A program made the translations under genes and the position numbers. 38,417 nucleotides of DNA, taken from positions 1 through 38,417 of the forward strand of contig CABTYV010000007.1 of the NCBI GenBank assembly GCA_902489145.1, written 5' to 3'. The notes beneath the pieces were generated by a model. It did not search any database, was not told where the DNA came from, and saw nothing but the letters and a program-made list of their open reading frames with translations. The first letter of the stretch is position 1, and each line of letters starts with the position of its first letter. Source of the stretch: an uncultured Tissierellia bacterium (lineage in GTDB: Bacteria; Bacillota; Clostridia; Tissierellales; Peptoniphilaceae). Shown piece by piece: positions 15,047-22,780 of this stretch.

Positions 15047-16168
15047 TTACTCCTGTATAAAAATTTTATCAGTCGAAAAAAGGGTGATGATAAAAGACAA
15101 GCATGCAAGTATGATAACCACTAGCAAGGTGTTATGGATGTCAGGCATGATAGAGTAATATACCGTTGAAAAGATACGATCGACAAATTTGCGAACGCCA
15201 CAAGCCAGGGCTAATGATAGAAAAAAAACGAAAAACAACTCAAGGAAGAGCTGTCGGTTTAAACGCATTTTCGTAGCACCGAACAAATATGAAATCATCA
15301 ACTCATTTTTCCTTTCTTCCATGAAAAGTAAAATAATGGAGCTTGCCCCCAATATAACAACTGCAAACGCCATCCAGGAGATCCATCTAAGCGAACGCAC
15401 AAAGGCGAACTGACTCTCTCCTCCTCTTTCAAAATTTAGATACAAATTATTAAAAAAGAGCGGTTCATTCAATTGATTCTGTAATTGATTGGACGTTCTA
15501 AGCGCATAGTCCTTTTGGGGCAGTTTTAGAAAAGAAAAGATAGGATCTGATGGCAATTCAGCAGGATATTGTACCATAAGAGTCTGATTCATTTTTAAAT
15601 CTTCTTCTTCAAAAGCGCTGGTGGCGATCTGCTTGATACTTGAAAAAGGACTCTTTGAATCCACCTGTGAGATCCTAAAATTTGAGCTACCAAAGAAACG
15701 GATCCTATCATCTTTTTTTTCAAAGCAGTTGTCTAAGCCAACACTTGACATTTTTAATGTATTGAATACAGGAGTAGGGATAAGGACATGACCTCTCTCG
15801 ATCGTCTTCCCAAAGTAATGAAGATAAAAAGAGGCATTCGCAAGGAGAAGGGTCGCCTGGTGAATATTCTGTGTTTGATCTTGCCATATAAGCATGTAGG
15901 TTTGACCATAAAGAAAGTGATTTTGGTTTAAAAAGGATTGGTGGGGTTGCAAATCAATTTTATCCAAAAAATTAGATTTGTTTGTTAAACTACACAAATA
16001 CTTTTCTTTTTCGTTGTTATAAATATATTTTCTATTTTGATAGCAGGTCCATTCATCCAAACCAACCAGTATTAGTGTAAGACAAAGAACCAGTTCCAGA
16101 GTTAGAAAAGAATAGAATAAGATGTTTTTTTTGTAGTGAAATTGAATATGTAATAAATCATAGAACAT
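15047..16168 (-). CDS. FtsX/MacB-like permease subunit (second of pair)
   Basis: The protein has 373 residues from the ATG at 16168 (MFYDLLHIQF), preceded by GGAG and overlapping the first permease gene by 11 nt. One N-terminal membrane segment (about 17-40) is followed by a large extracytoplasmic domain (about 41-260). Three C-terminal segments end the protein (around WISWMAFAVVILGASSIILLF, LFLELFFVFFLSLALACG and LLVVIILACLSFIITLF). The cytoplasmic loop MEERKNELMISYLFGATKMRLNR's position after the second segment, with its E-x-x-x-GA-x-R-like pattern, is typical of FtsX-family coupling to the ATPase. The soluble domain is not recognised. It probably heterodimerises with the product of 16158-17201. 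Confidence 0.8.
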   Translation of the reverse strand: MFYDLLHIQFHYKKNILFYSFLTLELVLCLTLILVGLDEWTCYQNRKYIYNNEKEKYLCSLTNKSNFLDKIDLQPHQSFLNQNHFLYGQTYMLIWQDQTQNIHQATLLLANASFYLHYFGKTIERGHVLIPTPVFNTLKMSSVGLDNCFEKKDDRIRFFGSSNFRISQVDSKSPFSSIKQIATSAFEEEDLKMNQTLMVQYPAELPSDPIFSFLKLPQKDYALRTSNQLQNQLNEPLFFNNLYLNFERGGESQFAFVRSLRWISWMAFAVVILGASSIILLFMEERKNELMISYLFGATKMRLNRQLFLELFFVFFLSLALACGVRKFVDRIFSTVYYSIMPDIHNTLLVVIILACLSFIITLFSTDKIFIQE

Positions 16169-17201
16169 GATGAAAACTCCGATTCTGTATAATGGTTTGT
16201 CGGGTGGCTTTACAGAGAATATTTGTAAGAAAATAGCAGGAAAAAAATGTGAAAAAAAGTCCAATTATGTATAATTTTAGAGAAAATCGAAAATAGAAAA
16301 AAGAAGGTAATAAGGGACGGGTAAGAAGTGCCACCAGGATACTAAAATGGAAAGCCAACCAATAAAGAGCTAGAGTTTCCATAAAAGTGGCCCTCCGATT
16401 GCAGATCTCATCTTCTCCAGTCAACAGTAAGATTTTATAAAAAATGTGATTCCTTCGCACTTTTGTAAAAAGAATCAGAAACATATTACAAAAGGCAATG
16501 AGATAAAAAATAAAAGTAAAAAAGGACAAGAAAAATAAATAGATACGCTGCATTTTTACTTCCTGACGATATCTTTCTGATAATTGTTCATGGGCGTAAG
16601 GTGTCAGTAAGGATCTATTTTCATGGAATTCTTCTTTTGATACAGTTAGGGAGTCCCCTGTATTTTGTTTGGGCTTAATCTTTGAAAAACAAGCGTTAGA
16701 AAGTACAAGTTGATTTTTCCAGGTGGGTAGTGATGTAATAGACAGCACCTTGCAGGGCACATCACCCAGCAAAAAAGTCTCACCTTGATGCACTTTGAGT
16801 TTGGCTGCAGTTTCAAATGAGAGTACAGCAACTTGAGCGTTATAAAAAGCTGCTCTCTGTTTCGGTGGAATAAGACCGTCATTACAGTAGATTGGGTAGC
16901 GCTCATCAATGCCTGTGATCTGTACTTTATAAGTGTTCATGCCATTTCTAGCATAAGCTTCACCGAAGCGTTGAGTGGTGCCAATGGAAAAAGCATCATC
17001 CGGACGAATCTGAATGGCGTAGTGAGAAGTGGATGATTTTTTTCGAAAGAAGGAAATACGCTTCTGTGTTTCAAGAACCTGGCAGATAAAAATAATGGTG
17101 ATGTAAAGGATGATAGAAATGGAAAGAACCTCCAAGAAAAATAACCATCCATTATTCTTTATTCTTTTAAGACGGTTCAAAAGACTAAACCAAAGGATCA
17201 T
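16158..17201 (-). CDS. FtsX/MacB-like permease subunit (first of pair)
   Basis: The protein has 347 residues. The ATG overlaps the lipoprotein stop by 4 nt (ATGA), with GAGGT about 9 nt before it. The topology is that of type VII ABC permeases: one segment near the N terminus (about 18-41), an outside domain of about 175 residues, then three segments near the C terminus. The middle loop (KVRRNHIFYKILLLTGEDE) plays the ATPase-coupling role. The outside domain includes GIDERYPIYCND and GETFLLGDVPCKVLSI, a MacB periplasmic-core-like layout, but similarity is too weak to judge by eye. It is translationally coupled on both sides, so lipoprotein, both permeases and ATPase should be made in step. 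Confidence 0.8.
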   Translation of the reverse strand: MILWFSLLNRLKRIKNNGWLFFLEVLSISIILYITIIFICQVLETQKRISFFRKKSSTSHYAIQIRPDDAFSIGTTQRFGEAYARNGMNTYKVQITGIDERYPIYCNDGLIPPKQRAAFYNAQVAVLSFETAAKLKVHQGETFLLGDVPCKVLSITSLPTWKNQLVLSNACFSKIKPKQNTGDSLTVSKEEFHENRSLLTPYAHEQLSERYRQEVKMQRIYLFFLSFFTFIFYLIAFCNMFLILFTKVRRNHIFYKILLLTGEDEICNRRATFMETLALYWLAFHFSILVALLTRPLLPSFFYFRFSLKLYIIGLFFTFFSCYFLTNILCKATRQTIIQNRSFHHVL

Positions 17202-18142
17202 TTTAAGCGGACCTCAAATAACTTTTGCTCATTTGGCATAAAAAGAATCATTCTTTTATTATTGCCCTTTAATTGTGTTTCCAGATCAGAGCTTCTAAAT
17301 GTTGCGATACTATCTAAGTAATGGAAATTCTTATCATAGCGATCGATACTGGACCATCCGCTCGTATATTGGATTAATGTTTGATCTGGAAGGAGAAAAT
17401 CACCAGGACAGCTTTTTTCGATCAGATCGCCTGTACGGGTCAAAGAGCCGTTTTTTAGAACCCAGAGAGAATTTCGACCGCTCTCAAAGCCTTCCCTTTT
17501 ATCGTCTTGAAAGGCGACTAGGGAGTTTACAAAATAGATATTTTCTTTCGATAAAGCAACAAATCCATAAAAATCGGAAGCTATTTTTGTAATTTTAAAA
17601 TCTCGGATACGTATCTGAATAATTCTCGCATCTTGTTTATTTGGTGTGGCTAGGGTAAGAAAAATGAAATCATGGTTCATGTCCATATCGATATAGTGTG
17701 ACTCAGGCTGAATAGGGGGTAGAGGAACGATCTGTTCCATTTGTTCGTTTTCCTTCGTTAAGAGACAAATCTGATTGGTCGCCGTATCCAAGATTGCAAG
17801 ATGTTTCTGGTTATGTGCTAGCAGGCCCGGACGACTACAACGTGAAGAGCTGATCTCCCCAGTTTTTTTCCAATGTTGATCAAATTGTAGGATTTGCTTA
17901 TGAGTGCCGTCTGAAATATAAACGCTTGTTCCATCATAGTCGATCCCTTCCGCTCTTTCGATTCCGATTTGTTGTAGTGAAACAGAATCACACTGATATT
18001 GATTTGAAAAAATCTGTTCAATCTCAGTGAGCTTTCCAGAATAATGATCACTATTATTATTTTTATTACATGCAGGCAACAATAAAATAAAAAGAATAAT
18101 CATCAAGTAGTATTTTTTTCGTTGAAAGATGGAATGTGTCAT
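17198..18142 (-). CDS. Lipoprotein with propeller-like repeats, peptide-system component
   Basis: The protein has 314 residues. AGGAG precedes the ATG, and the N-terminal signal ends in the lipobox LLPAC (lipidated Cys25). The mature part alternates short beta-rich blocks such as GIDYDGTSVYISDGTHKQI, LLAHNQKHLAILDTATNQI and GFVALSKENIYFVNSL. This spacing suggests a beta-propeller of the NHL/6-bladed type, but no exact family is recognised. It is anchored on the outer face of the membrane and overlaps the first permease gene by 4 nt. Plausible roles are capturing the exported peptide for the ABC complex, or self-protection. It follows the peptide gene by 105 nt. Confidence 0.75.
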   Translation of the reverse strand: MTHSIFQRKKYYLMIILFILLLPACNKNNNSDHYSGKLTEIEQIFSNQYQCDSVSLQQIGIERAEGIDYDGTSVYISDGTHKQILQFDQHWKKTGEISSSRCSRPGLLAHNQKHLAILDTATNQICLLTKENEQMEQIVPLPPIQPESHYIDMDMNHDFIFLTLATPNKQDARIIQIRIRDFKITKIASDFYGFVALSKENIYFVNSLVAFQDDKREGFESGRNSLWVLKNGSLTRTGDLIEKSCPGDFLLPDQTLIQYTSGWSSIDRYDKNFHYLDSIATFRSSDLETQLKGNNKRMILFMPNEQKLFEVRLK

Positions 18143-18225
18143 GGGGGGACTCCTACCTTGTTCAATAGACTCTTGAAGGTTAGTGTTCTAAATTAGATCT
18201 TGAATAAATTAATAATAAAAAGACA

Positions 18226-18237
18226 TCTAGCGGGGTA
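18226..18237. repeat. Inverted repeat, arm 1 (downstream of peptide gene)
   Basis: TCTAGCGGGGTA on the plus strand is an exact inverted copy of the arm at 18549-18560. On the minus-strand mRNA it lies 10 nt after the peptide stop codon and is followed by TGTCTTTTTATT. It is conspicuously GC-rich within AT-rich surroundings. Confidence 0.8.
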
Positions 18238-18247
18238 TACCATTTTA

Positions 18248-18517
18248 TCAGATACTGCAGCCACAATCTGCATGGATTCGCTCTGTCGAATAGTCCCAGT
18301 AACTCCGATTGTTATCATTGACACATAAACGTCTTTTATAGAGAATTTGAACCCAAGCAGTCGTATCCCAAATACCACAATGTTCTCTACTACACTTCGG
18401 CTCAGACGATCGATAAATCGTAAATTTCCCACATCCAGCGGCTAGCGCTGTTTGGCTTCCTAAAATCATAATGGAAATCAGCAAGATCGTAGCAAAATGA
18501 TAGGTACGTTTTTTCAT
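18248..18517 (-). CDS. Secreted peptide precursor with six cysteines, bacteriocin-like
   Basis: The precursor has 89 residues and GGGAG stands 6 nt before the ATG. Residues 1-26 form a classical signal peptide: KKR, a hydrophobic core, then ALA as the signal peptidase I site. The predicted mature peptide starts at Ala27 and has 63 residues with six cysteines (29, 42, 47, 65, 85, 87), enough for three disulfides. It also has many aromatic and charged residues (YRSSEPKCSREHCGIW, NRSYWDYSTERIHADCGC). There is no double-glycine leader, so export is by Sec. I do not recognise the family. The operon (lipoprotein, FtsX-type ABC, thioredoxin lipoprotein) supports a bacteriocin or signalling peptide. 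A short frame in another phase at 18193-18432 is a shadow. Confidence 0.75.
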   Translation of the reverse strand: MKKRTYHFATILLISIMILGSQTALAAGCGKFTIYRSSEPKCSREHCGIWDTTAWVQILYKRRLCVNDNNRSYWDYSTERIHADCGCSI

Positions 18518-18548
18518 GAAAGTCTCCCATCTTTTTACATGCTTAAAT

Positions 18549-18560
18549 TACCCCGCTAGA
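18549..18560. repeat. Inverted repeat, arm 2 (upstream of peptide gene)
   Basis: TACCCCGCTAGA is the exact reverse complement of arm 1 at 18226-18237. It sits 32 nt before the peptide start codon, so the two arms bracket the whole peptide gene (about 311 nt between arms). Confidence 0.8.
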
Positions 18561-18788
18561 ATGATCCACAATAATTGTTATTTATATTTTATAATAATTA
18601 CAAAAAAAATCAATAAATAGATTTTTCCTAAATCAGTTACATGGAATTGTGGAATAGGCCGGGTCGTGGTACCATAAAGTATCAATCTGAAAGCTTCCTC
18701 CCTGCAGATGGTCGGAAAGAGGCCAAACCGGGTCGTAAGCGGACAGATATTCATTGTAGGAAATGACATTTTATGTATGGAGGGAACT

Positions 18789-20786
18789 ATGGGATTAGGT
18801 GTGATTTTTTTCGGCCTGATTGCCATTATCGTAGGGGTGCTGGCCGTTGTGCTCTCATTTCAAAAGCTGCACAAGATCAGCCTGCTCGCCACGGGTAATG
18901 AGCGGATGGCCAAGCTCGCCGGCTTGATTCGAGATGGCGCGTTCGCCTTCTTGCGTCGGGAGTACATCAGTATTGGCATTTTTGTGGTTGTTTTATTTCT
19001 CCTGATTGGGATCGCCCTGGGACAATGGAAAACCGCCTTCTGCTTCATCTTTGGGGCCTGCGCGTCCATGGCGGCTGGATTTGTCGGAATGAATTCTGCG
19101 ACCAGCGCCAACGTGCGGACCACTCATGCAGCGGCCAAAGGAGGGATGGGTCATGCCCTCAAGGTAGCCTTTACTTCGGGCTCGATCATGGGGTTGATTG
19201 TGGTTGGCTTGGGTGCGGCCGGGATGGCGATTTTCTACCTGATTTTCCATGATGTGCAAATCGTGACCGGCTTTTCTCTGGGCGCCTCCTCGGTGGCCCT
19301 CTTTGCCCGTGTGGGTGGCGGCATCTACACCAAAGCAGCCGATGTCGGCGCTGATCTGGTAGGTAAGGTAGAGGCCGGGATTCCTGAAGATGATCCAAGA
19401 AATCCGGCGGTCATCGCCGACAATGTCGGGGACAATGTGGGCGACGTCGCAGGCATGGGGGCGGATCTATTTGAGTCCTATGTCGGCGCCATTCTTTCAG
19501 CCATCACCCTGGGGGCTTTGGCCTTCCGAGAGACGGGGGTCGCCTTTGCTTTTGCGATTGTCGCCTCCGGGATTATCGCCTCCGCCATCGGGATTGAATC
19601 GGTCCGTGGGGATTCGAAAAATCCTCAAAAATCCCTCAACCTGGGCACCTTGATCTCTTCTGGTGTTATGCTGGTCGCATCCCTGATCTTTTCCTTCGTA
19701 TTCTTTAGAGATTGGCATCCCTTCCTGCCGGTGATTGTCGGCGTAGCTGTGGGCTTGCTGATTTCCAAGCTCACAGAGATCTATACCTCGGATGCCTTCC
19801 CCTTCGTGCGCAAGATCGCCGAAGAGTCAGAGACCGGTGCGGCTACCAACATCATTGCTGGCCTTTCCACCGGCATGCAGTCTACGGCAGCCCCTTTGAT
19901 TTTCATTGCGATTGGCGTCATCGCAGCCTTCGCTTCGATGAACGGCATGGGTCCCAACGCAGGCCTGTACGGCTTGTCGCTGGCTGCCCTGGGCATGCTT
20001 GCGACCTGCGCGATGACCATTGCGGTGGATGCCTATGGTCCGGTTGCGGATAACGCAGGCGGGATCGCCGAGATGGCGGCTTTGCCGGAAGAGGTCAGAA
20101 ATGTAACGGATAAGCTCGATAGCGTGGGCAATACGACCGCAGCGATCGGCAAGGGCTTTGCCATTGGCTCTGCGGCCTTAACAGCCCTTTCCCTCTTCGC
20201 TTCTTATACGCAGACTGCCCAGCTCCAGGGCCTGGATATGACCAATCCCAAGGTGATTGCGGGCGCCTTTATCGGAGGCATGCTGCCCTTCCTCTTTTCG
20301 GCGCTGACCATGACGGCCGTAGGAGATGCGGCCAACCAGATGGTCGAAGAGGTGCGCCGCCAGTTCCATTCAAACCCAGGCATCATGCAGGGAACCATGG
20401 AGCCGGATTATGCGCGCTGCATCGACATCTCGACCCAGGCTTCCCTGAAGAAAATGATCCTGCCGGGCGCCTTGGCCATTGTGGCTCCGATTTTGGTAGG
20501 CCTCCTGCTGGGCGCAGAATCTTTGGGCGGCCTTTTGGTCGGTGCCCTCATTACCGGGGTGCTCTTGGCCATCTTCATGTCCAATGCGGGTGGCGCCTGG
20601 GACAATGCAAAAAAATATATTGAAGGCGGTAATTTTGGCGGGAAGGGAAGTGACGCCCACAAGGCGGGCGTGATCGGGGATACGGTAGGCGATCCCCTCA
20701 AGGATACCTCCGGTCCGTCGATCAACATCCTGATCAAGCTGATGACGACCGTTTCCCTGATCTTCATCCCCCTCTTCCTTCATTAA
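18789..20786 (+). CDS. hppA: Membrane-bound K+-dependent ion-pumping pyrophosphatase
   Basis: The protein has 665 residues from the ATG after GGAGGG; the earlier ATG at 18777 has no ribosome site. There are about sixteen membrane segments. The substrate site is complete: GGGIYTKAADVGADLVGK, EDDPRNPAVIADNVGDNVGD, and near the end DTVGDPLKDTSGPS. GNTTAAIGKGFAIGSAAL carries Ala where K+-independent enzymes have Lys, so it belongs to the K+-dependent class. It couples hydrolysis of pyrophosphate to outward pumping of Na+ or H+, and which ion cannot be settled by eye. A Na+-pumping decarboxylase operon lies directly downstream, so Na+ is plausible. The gene ends at a strong terminator. Confidence 0.97.
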   Translation: MGLGVIFFGLIAIIVGVLAVVLSFQKLHKISLLATGNERMAKLAGLIRDGAFAFLRREYISIGIFVVVLFLLIGIALGQWKTAFCFIFGACASMAAGFVGMNSATSANVRTTHAAAKGGMGHALKVAFTSGSIMGLIVVGLGAAGMAIFYLIFHDVQIVTGFSLGASSVALFARVGGGIYTKAADVGADLVGKVEAGIPEDDPRNPAVIADNVGDNVGDVAGMGADLFESYVGAILSAITLGALAFRETGVAFAFAIVASGIIASAIGIESVRGDSKNPQKSLNLGTLISSGVMLVASLIFSFVFFRDWHPFLPVIVGVAVGLLISKLTEIYTSDAFPFVRKIAEESETGAATNIIAGLSTGMQSTAAPLIFIAIGVIAAFASMNGMGPNAGLYGLSLAALGMLATCAMTIAVDAYGPVADNAGGIAEMAALPEEVRNVTDKLDSVGNTTAAIGKGFAIGSAALTALSLFASYTQTAQLQGLDMTNPKVIAGAFIGGMLPFLFSALTMTAVGDAANQMVEEVRRQFHSNPGIMQGTMEPDYARCIDISTQASLKKMILPGALAIVAPILVGLLLGAESLGGLLVGALITGVLLAIFMSNAGGAWDNAKKYIEGGNFGGKGSDAHKAGVIGDTVGDPLKDTSGPSINILIKLMTTVSLIFIPLFLH

Positions 20787-20802
20787 TCGGTGACAGAGGC
20801 AG

Positions 20803-20837
20803 AACCGGTTCGACGTTAGACGCCGAACCGGTTTTTT
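20803..20837 (+). terminator. Rho-independent terminator after hppA
   Basis: AACCGGTTCG and CGAACCGGTT form a 10-bp perfect stem around an 11-nt loop, followed by TTTTTT. It separates hppA from the decarboxylase genes, although the next start codon follows only 20 nt later. Confidence 0.88.
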
Positions 20838-20857
20838 CAGGAATAGAAAGGAAACCT

Positions 20858-21145
20858 ATGGATCTTTTAACCAGTCTTGGCATTTCCCTGGCTTCCATAC
20901 TGATCGTCTTTTTCATTCTCATCTTGCTGGCCTTGGTGATTTACAGCCTCCAGTATTTGCCCAAGGGCGCAGAAGGTAGCCCCAGGCCTCCCAAAGAGGC
21001 AGGCAGGAAAGCGGCTCCCGTAGGGACCGGTGCCAATGCACAAAGTGAAAAAAACCGGATGGCAGCCATTGTTACGGCCTGCTGTGTGGCCAGGGCCCAT
21101 TATCATAAGGATGTGCGCGTAGTGCGCTGTGAGAAGGTCAAATAG
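20858..21145 (+). CDS. Na+-pumping decarboxylase gamma/delta subunit (OadG/MmdD-like)
   Basis: The protein has 95 residues. One membrane segment (about 8-30) is followed by YSLQYLP and a Pro/Ala/Gly-rich linker, then a conserved-looking tail (MAAIVTACCVARAHYHKDVRV). This is the plan of OadG-family subunits, which hold the decarboxylase complex on the membrane; the two Cys and His residues of the tail may bind metal. GAAAGGAAACCT precedes the ATG. The next gene starts 10 nt downstream. Only position and layout identify the subunit, since this family is poorly conserved. Confidence 0.82.
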   Translation: MDLLTSLGISLASILIVFFILILLALVIYSLQYLPKGAEGSPRPPKEAGRKAAPVGTGANAQSEKNRMAAIVTACCVARAHYHKDVRVVRCEKVK

Positions 21146-21155
21146 GAGGGCTTGC

Positions 21156-21647
21156 ATGAAAACTTATCGCGTAACCATCAACAATGAAGAATATTTGGTG
21201 AGCCTGGAGGAAGTGGGCTCGGAAGCTCCCCTTCGCCGCAATGAAACGGGGGCTCCCTCGGAGGCGCGGCTTGAGCCGGTCAACCTGGAGTGCCCTGCAG
21301 GGCCCATGGCGCCGACGCCGGCCCCCGCTGCCCCGGCAGCACCCCAGGCGCCGCCCGCTCCACCTGCGACGGAGGCCCCGCAAGGTTCTGAGCCGGCCTT
21401 CCAGGAAGGCGCCAATGCACCCTCAGCGGGGACGGGCGAGATCCTTTCCGCGCCCCTTCCGGGCACCGTGTTTAAGATGCTCAAACAGGCAGGCGATTCC
21501 GTCACAAGGGGAGAGGTCTTGCTGATTTTGGAAGCGATGAAGCTGGAAAATGAGATCGTAGCGCCTCACGATGCCGTCATTGATGAGATGCTCGTTTCCG
21601 AGGGTCAAGCTGTTAGCGCAGAGGAACCCCTGGTTCGTTTTCGTTAG
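21156..21647 (+). CDS. Biotin carboxyl carrier subunit of Na+-pumping decarboxylase
   Basis: The protein has 163 residues from the ATG after AGGAGGG; the frame's earlier start at 21129 lies within the preceding gene. An N-terminal MKTYRVTINNEEYLVSLEE segment is typical of gcdC/mmdC carriers. A long Ala/Pro linker (about 50-75, PTPAPAAPAAPQAPPAPP) acts as a flexible arm. The biotinyl domain starts at about 97 with LSAPLPGTVFK, and the target lysine is Lys129 in EAMKLEN, where Leu replaces the usual second Met. It carries CO2 from the carboxyltransferase to the membrane beta subunit. Confidence 0.93.
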   Translation: MKTYRVTINNEEYLVSLEEVGSEAPLRRNETGAPSEARLEPVNLECPAGPMAPTPAPAAPAAPQAPPAPPATEAPQGSEPAFQEGANAPSAGTGEILSAPLPGTVFKMLKQAGDSVTRGEVLLILEAMKLENEIVAPHDAVIDEMLVSEGQAVSAEEPLVRFR

Positions 21648-21655
21648 GTGGCGTT

Positions 21656-22768
21656 ATGATTGATATGCTGATTAATTTTTTCCAGACCAGTGGCTTGCTG
21701 CATCTGAGTCTGGGCAGTGTGCTCATGCTGGCCGTGGCCTGCCTTTTCCTCTATTTAGCGATTGCCAAAGGCTACGAGCCCTACCTCCTGGTGCCCATCG
21801 CATTTGGGATGCTTCTGGCCAACCTCCCTTTGACCGGTCTGATGGAGGAAGGCGGTCTGCTGAAGGTCCTTTACAAAGGGGTTTCGCTCGGCATTTACCC
21901 GCCGCTTATCTTCCTGGGCGTCGGTGCCTCGACCGACTTTGCGCCCCTGATTGCCGACCCCAAGTCCATGCTCCTGGGGGCCGCCGCCCAGCTGGGAATT
22001 TTCCTGGCTTTTATGGGGGCCATTGCCCTGGGCTTTAGTCCGGCGGAGGCAGCTTCCATCGGCATCATCGGTGGGGCGGACGGTCCGACAGCCCTCTATC
22101 TCACCAGCAGGCTGGCTCCCCATCTTTTAGGGGCCATTGCCATCGCGGCTTATTCCTACATGGCGCTGGTGCCGGTGATTCAACCACCCATCATCCGTCT
22201 CCTAACCACCCAGGAAGAACGGAAAATTAAAATGACGACCCTGCGTCCGGTATCCAAGCGGGAAAAAGTGCTCTTCCCGATTGTGGTGACAGTTGTGGTC
22301 AGCCTCCTGGTGCCCTCGGCGGCGCCCCTGATCGGGATGCTGATGTTAGGCAATCTCATTAAAGAATCGGGCGTTGTGCCCAACCTGGTTAGCGCAGCGA
22401 AGGATACCCTGATGTATGTCATCACCATTCTTCTGGGCCTGACGGTGGGCGCCACCGCCTCAGCAGAGCACTTCCTTACGGCCCAGACCCTGGGAATTTT
22501 AGCCATGGGCCTGGTGGCCTTTGCGGTCGGCACCACCGGCGGTGTGCTCTTGGGTAAGCTCATGTGCAAGCTTTCCGGCGGCAAGATCAATCCCATGATC
22601 GGGGCGGCCGGCGTTTCTGCGGTGCCGATGGCCGCCCGCGTGGTGCACCTGGAGGGGGTAAAAGAAGACCCCACCAACTTCCTGCTCATGCACGCCATGG
22701 GACCCAATGTGGCCGGCGTGATCGGCTCAGCAGTAGCGGCGGGGCTCTTGCTTAATCTTTTCCAATAA
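21656..22768 (+). CDS. Na+-pumping decarboxylase beta subunit (OadB/MmdB/GcdB family)
   Basis: The protein has 370 residues and is strongly hydrophobic with about nine to eleven membrane segments. Family motifs include GVGASTDFAPLIADPK, GIIGGADGPTALYLTSRLAP with the functionally essential Asp, GNLIKESGVV, and the C-terminal GAAGVSAVPMAARV and NFLLMHAMGPNVAGVIGSAVAAG. It decarboxylates carboxybiotin and moves Na+ outward. It starts 8 nt after the biotin carrier gene. The complex could act on oxaloacetate, methylmalonyl-CoA or glutaconyl-CoA; the alpha subunit that decides this is not in the window. It converges with ychF, 12 nt apart, with no clear terminator. Confidence 0.95.
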   Translation: MIDMLINFFQTSGLLHLSLGSVLMLAVACLFLYLAIAKGYEPYLLVPIAFGMLLANLPLTGLMEEGGLLKVLYKGVSLGIYPPLIFLGVGASTDFAPLIADPKSMLLGAAAQLGIFLAFMGAIALGFSPAEAASIGIIGGADGPTALYLTSRLAPHLLGAIAIAAYSYMALVPVIQPPIIRLLTTQEERKIKMTTLRPVSKREKVLFPIVVTVVVSLLVPSAAPLIGMLMLGNLIKESGVVPNLVSAAKDTLMYVITILLGLTVGATASAEHFLTAQTLGILAMGLVAFAVGTTGGVLLGKLMCKLSGGKINPMIGAAGVSAVPMAARVVHLEGVKEDPTNFLLMHAMGPNVAGVIGSAVAAGLLLNLFQ

Positions 22769-22780
22769 GGGATCGATGCC

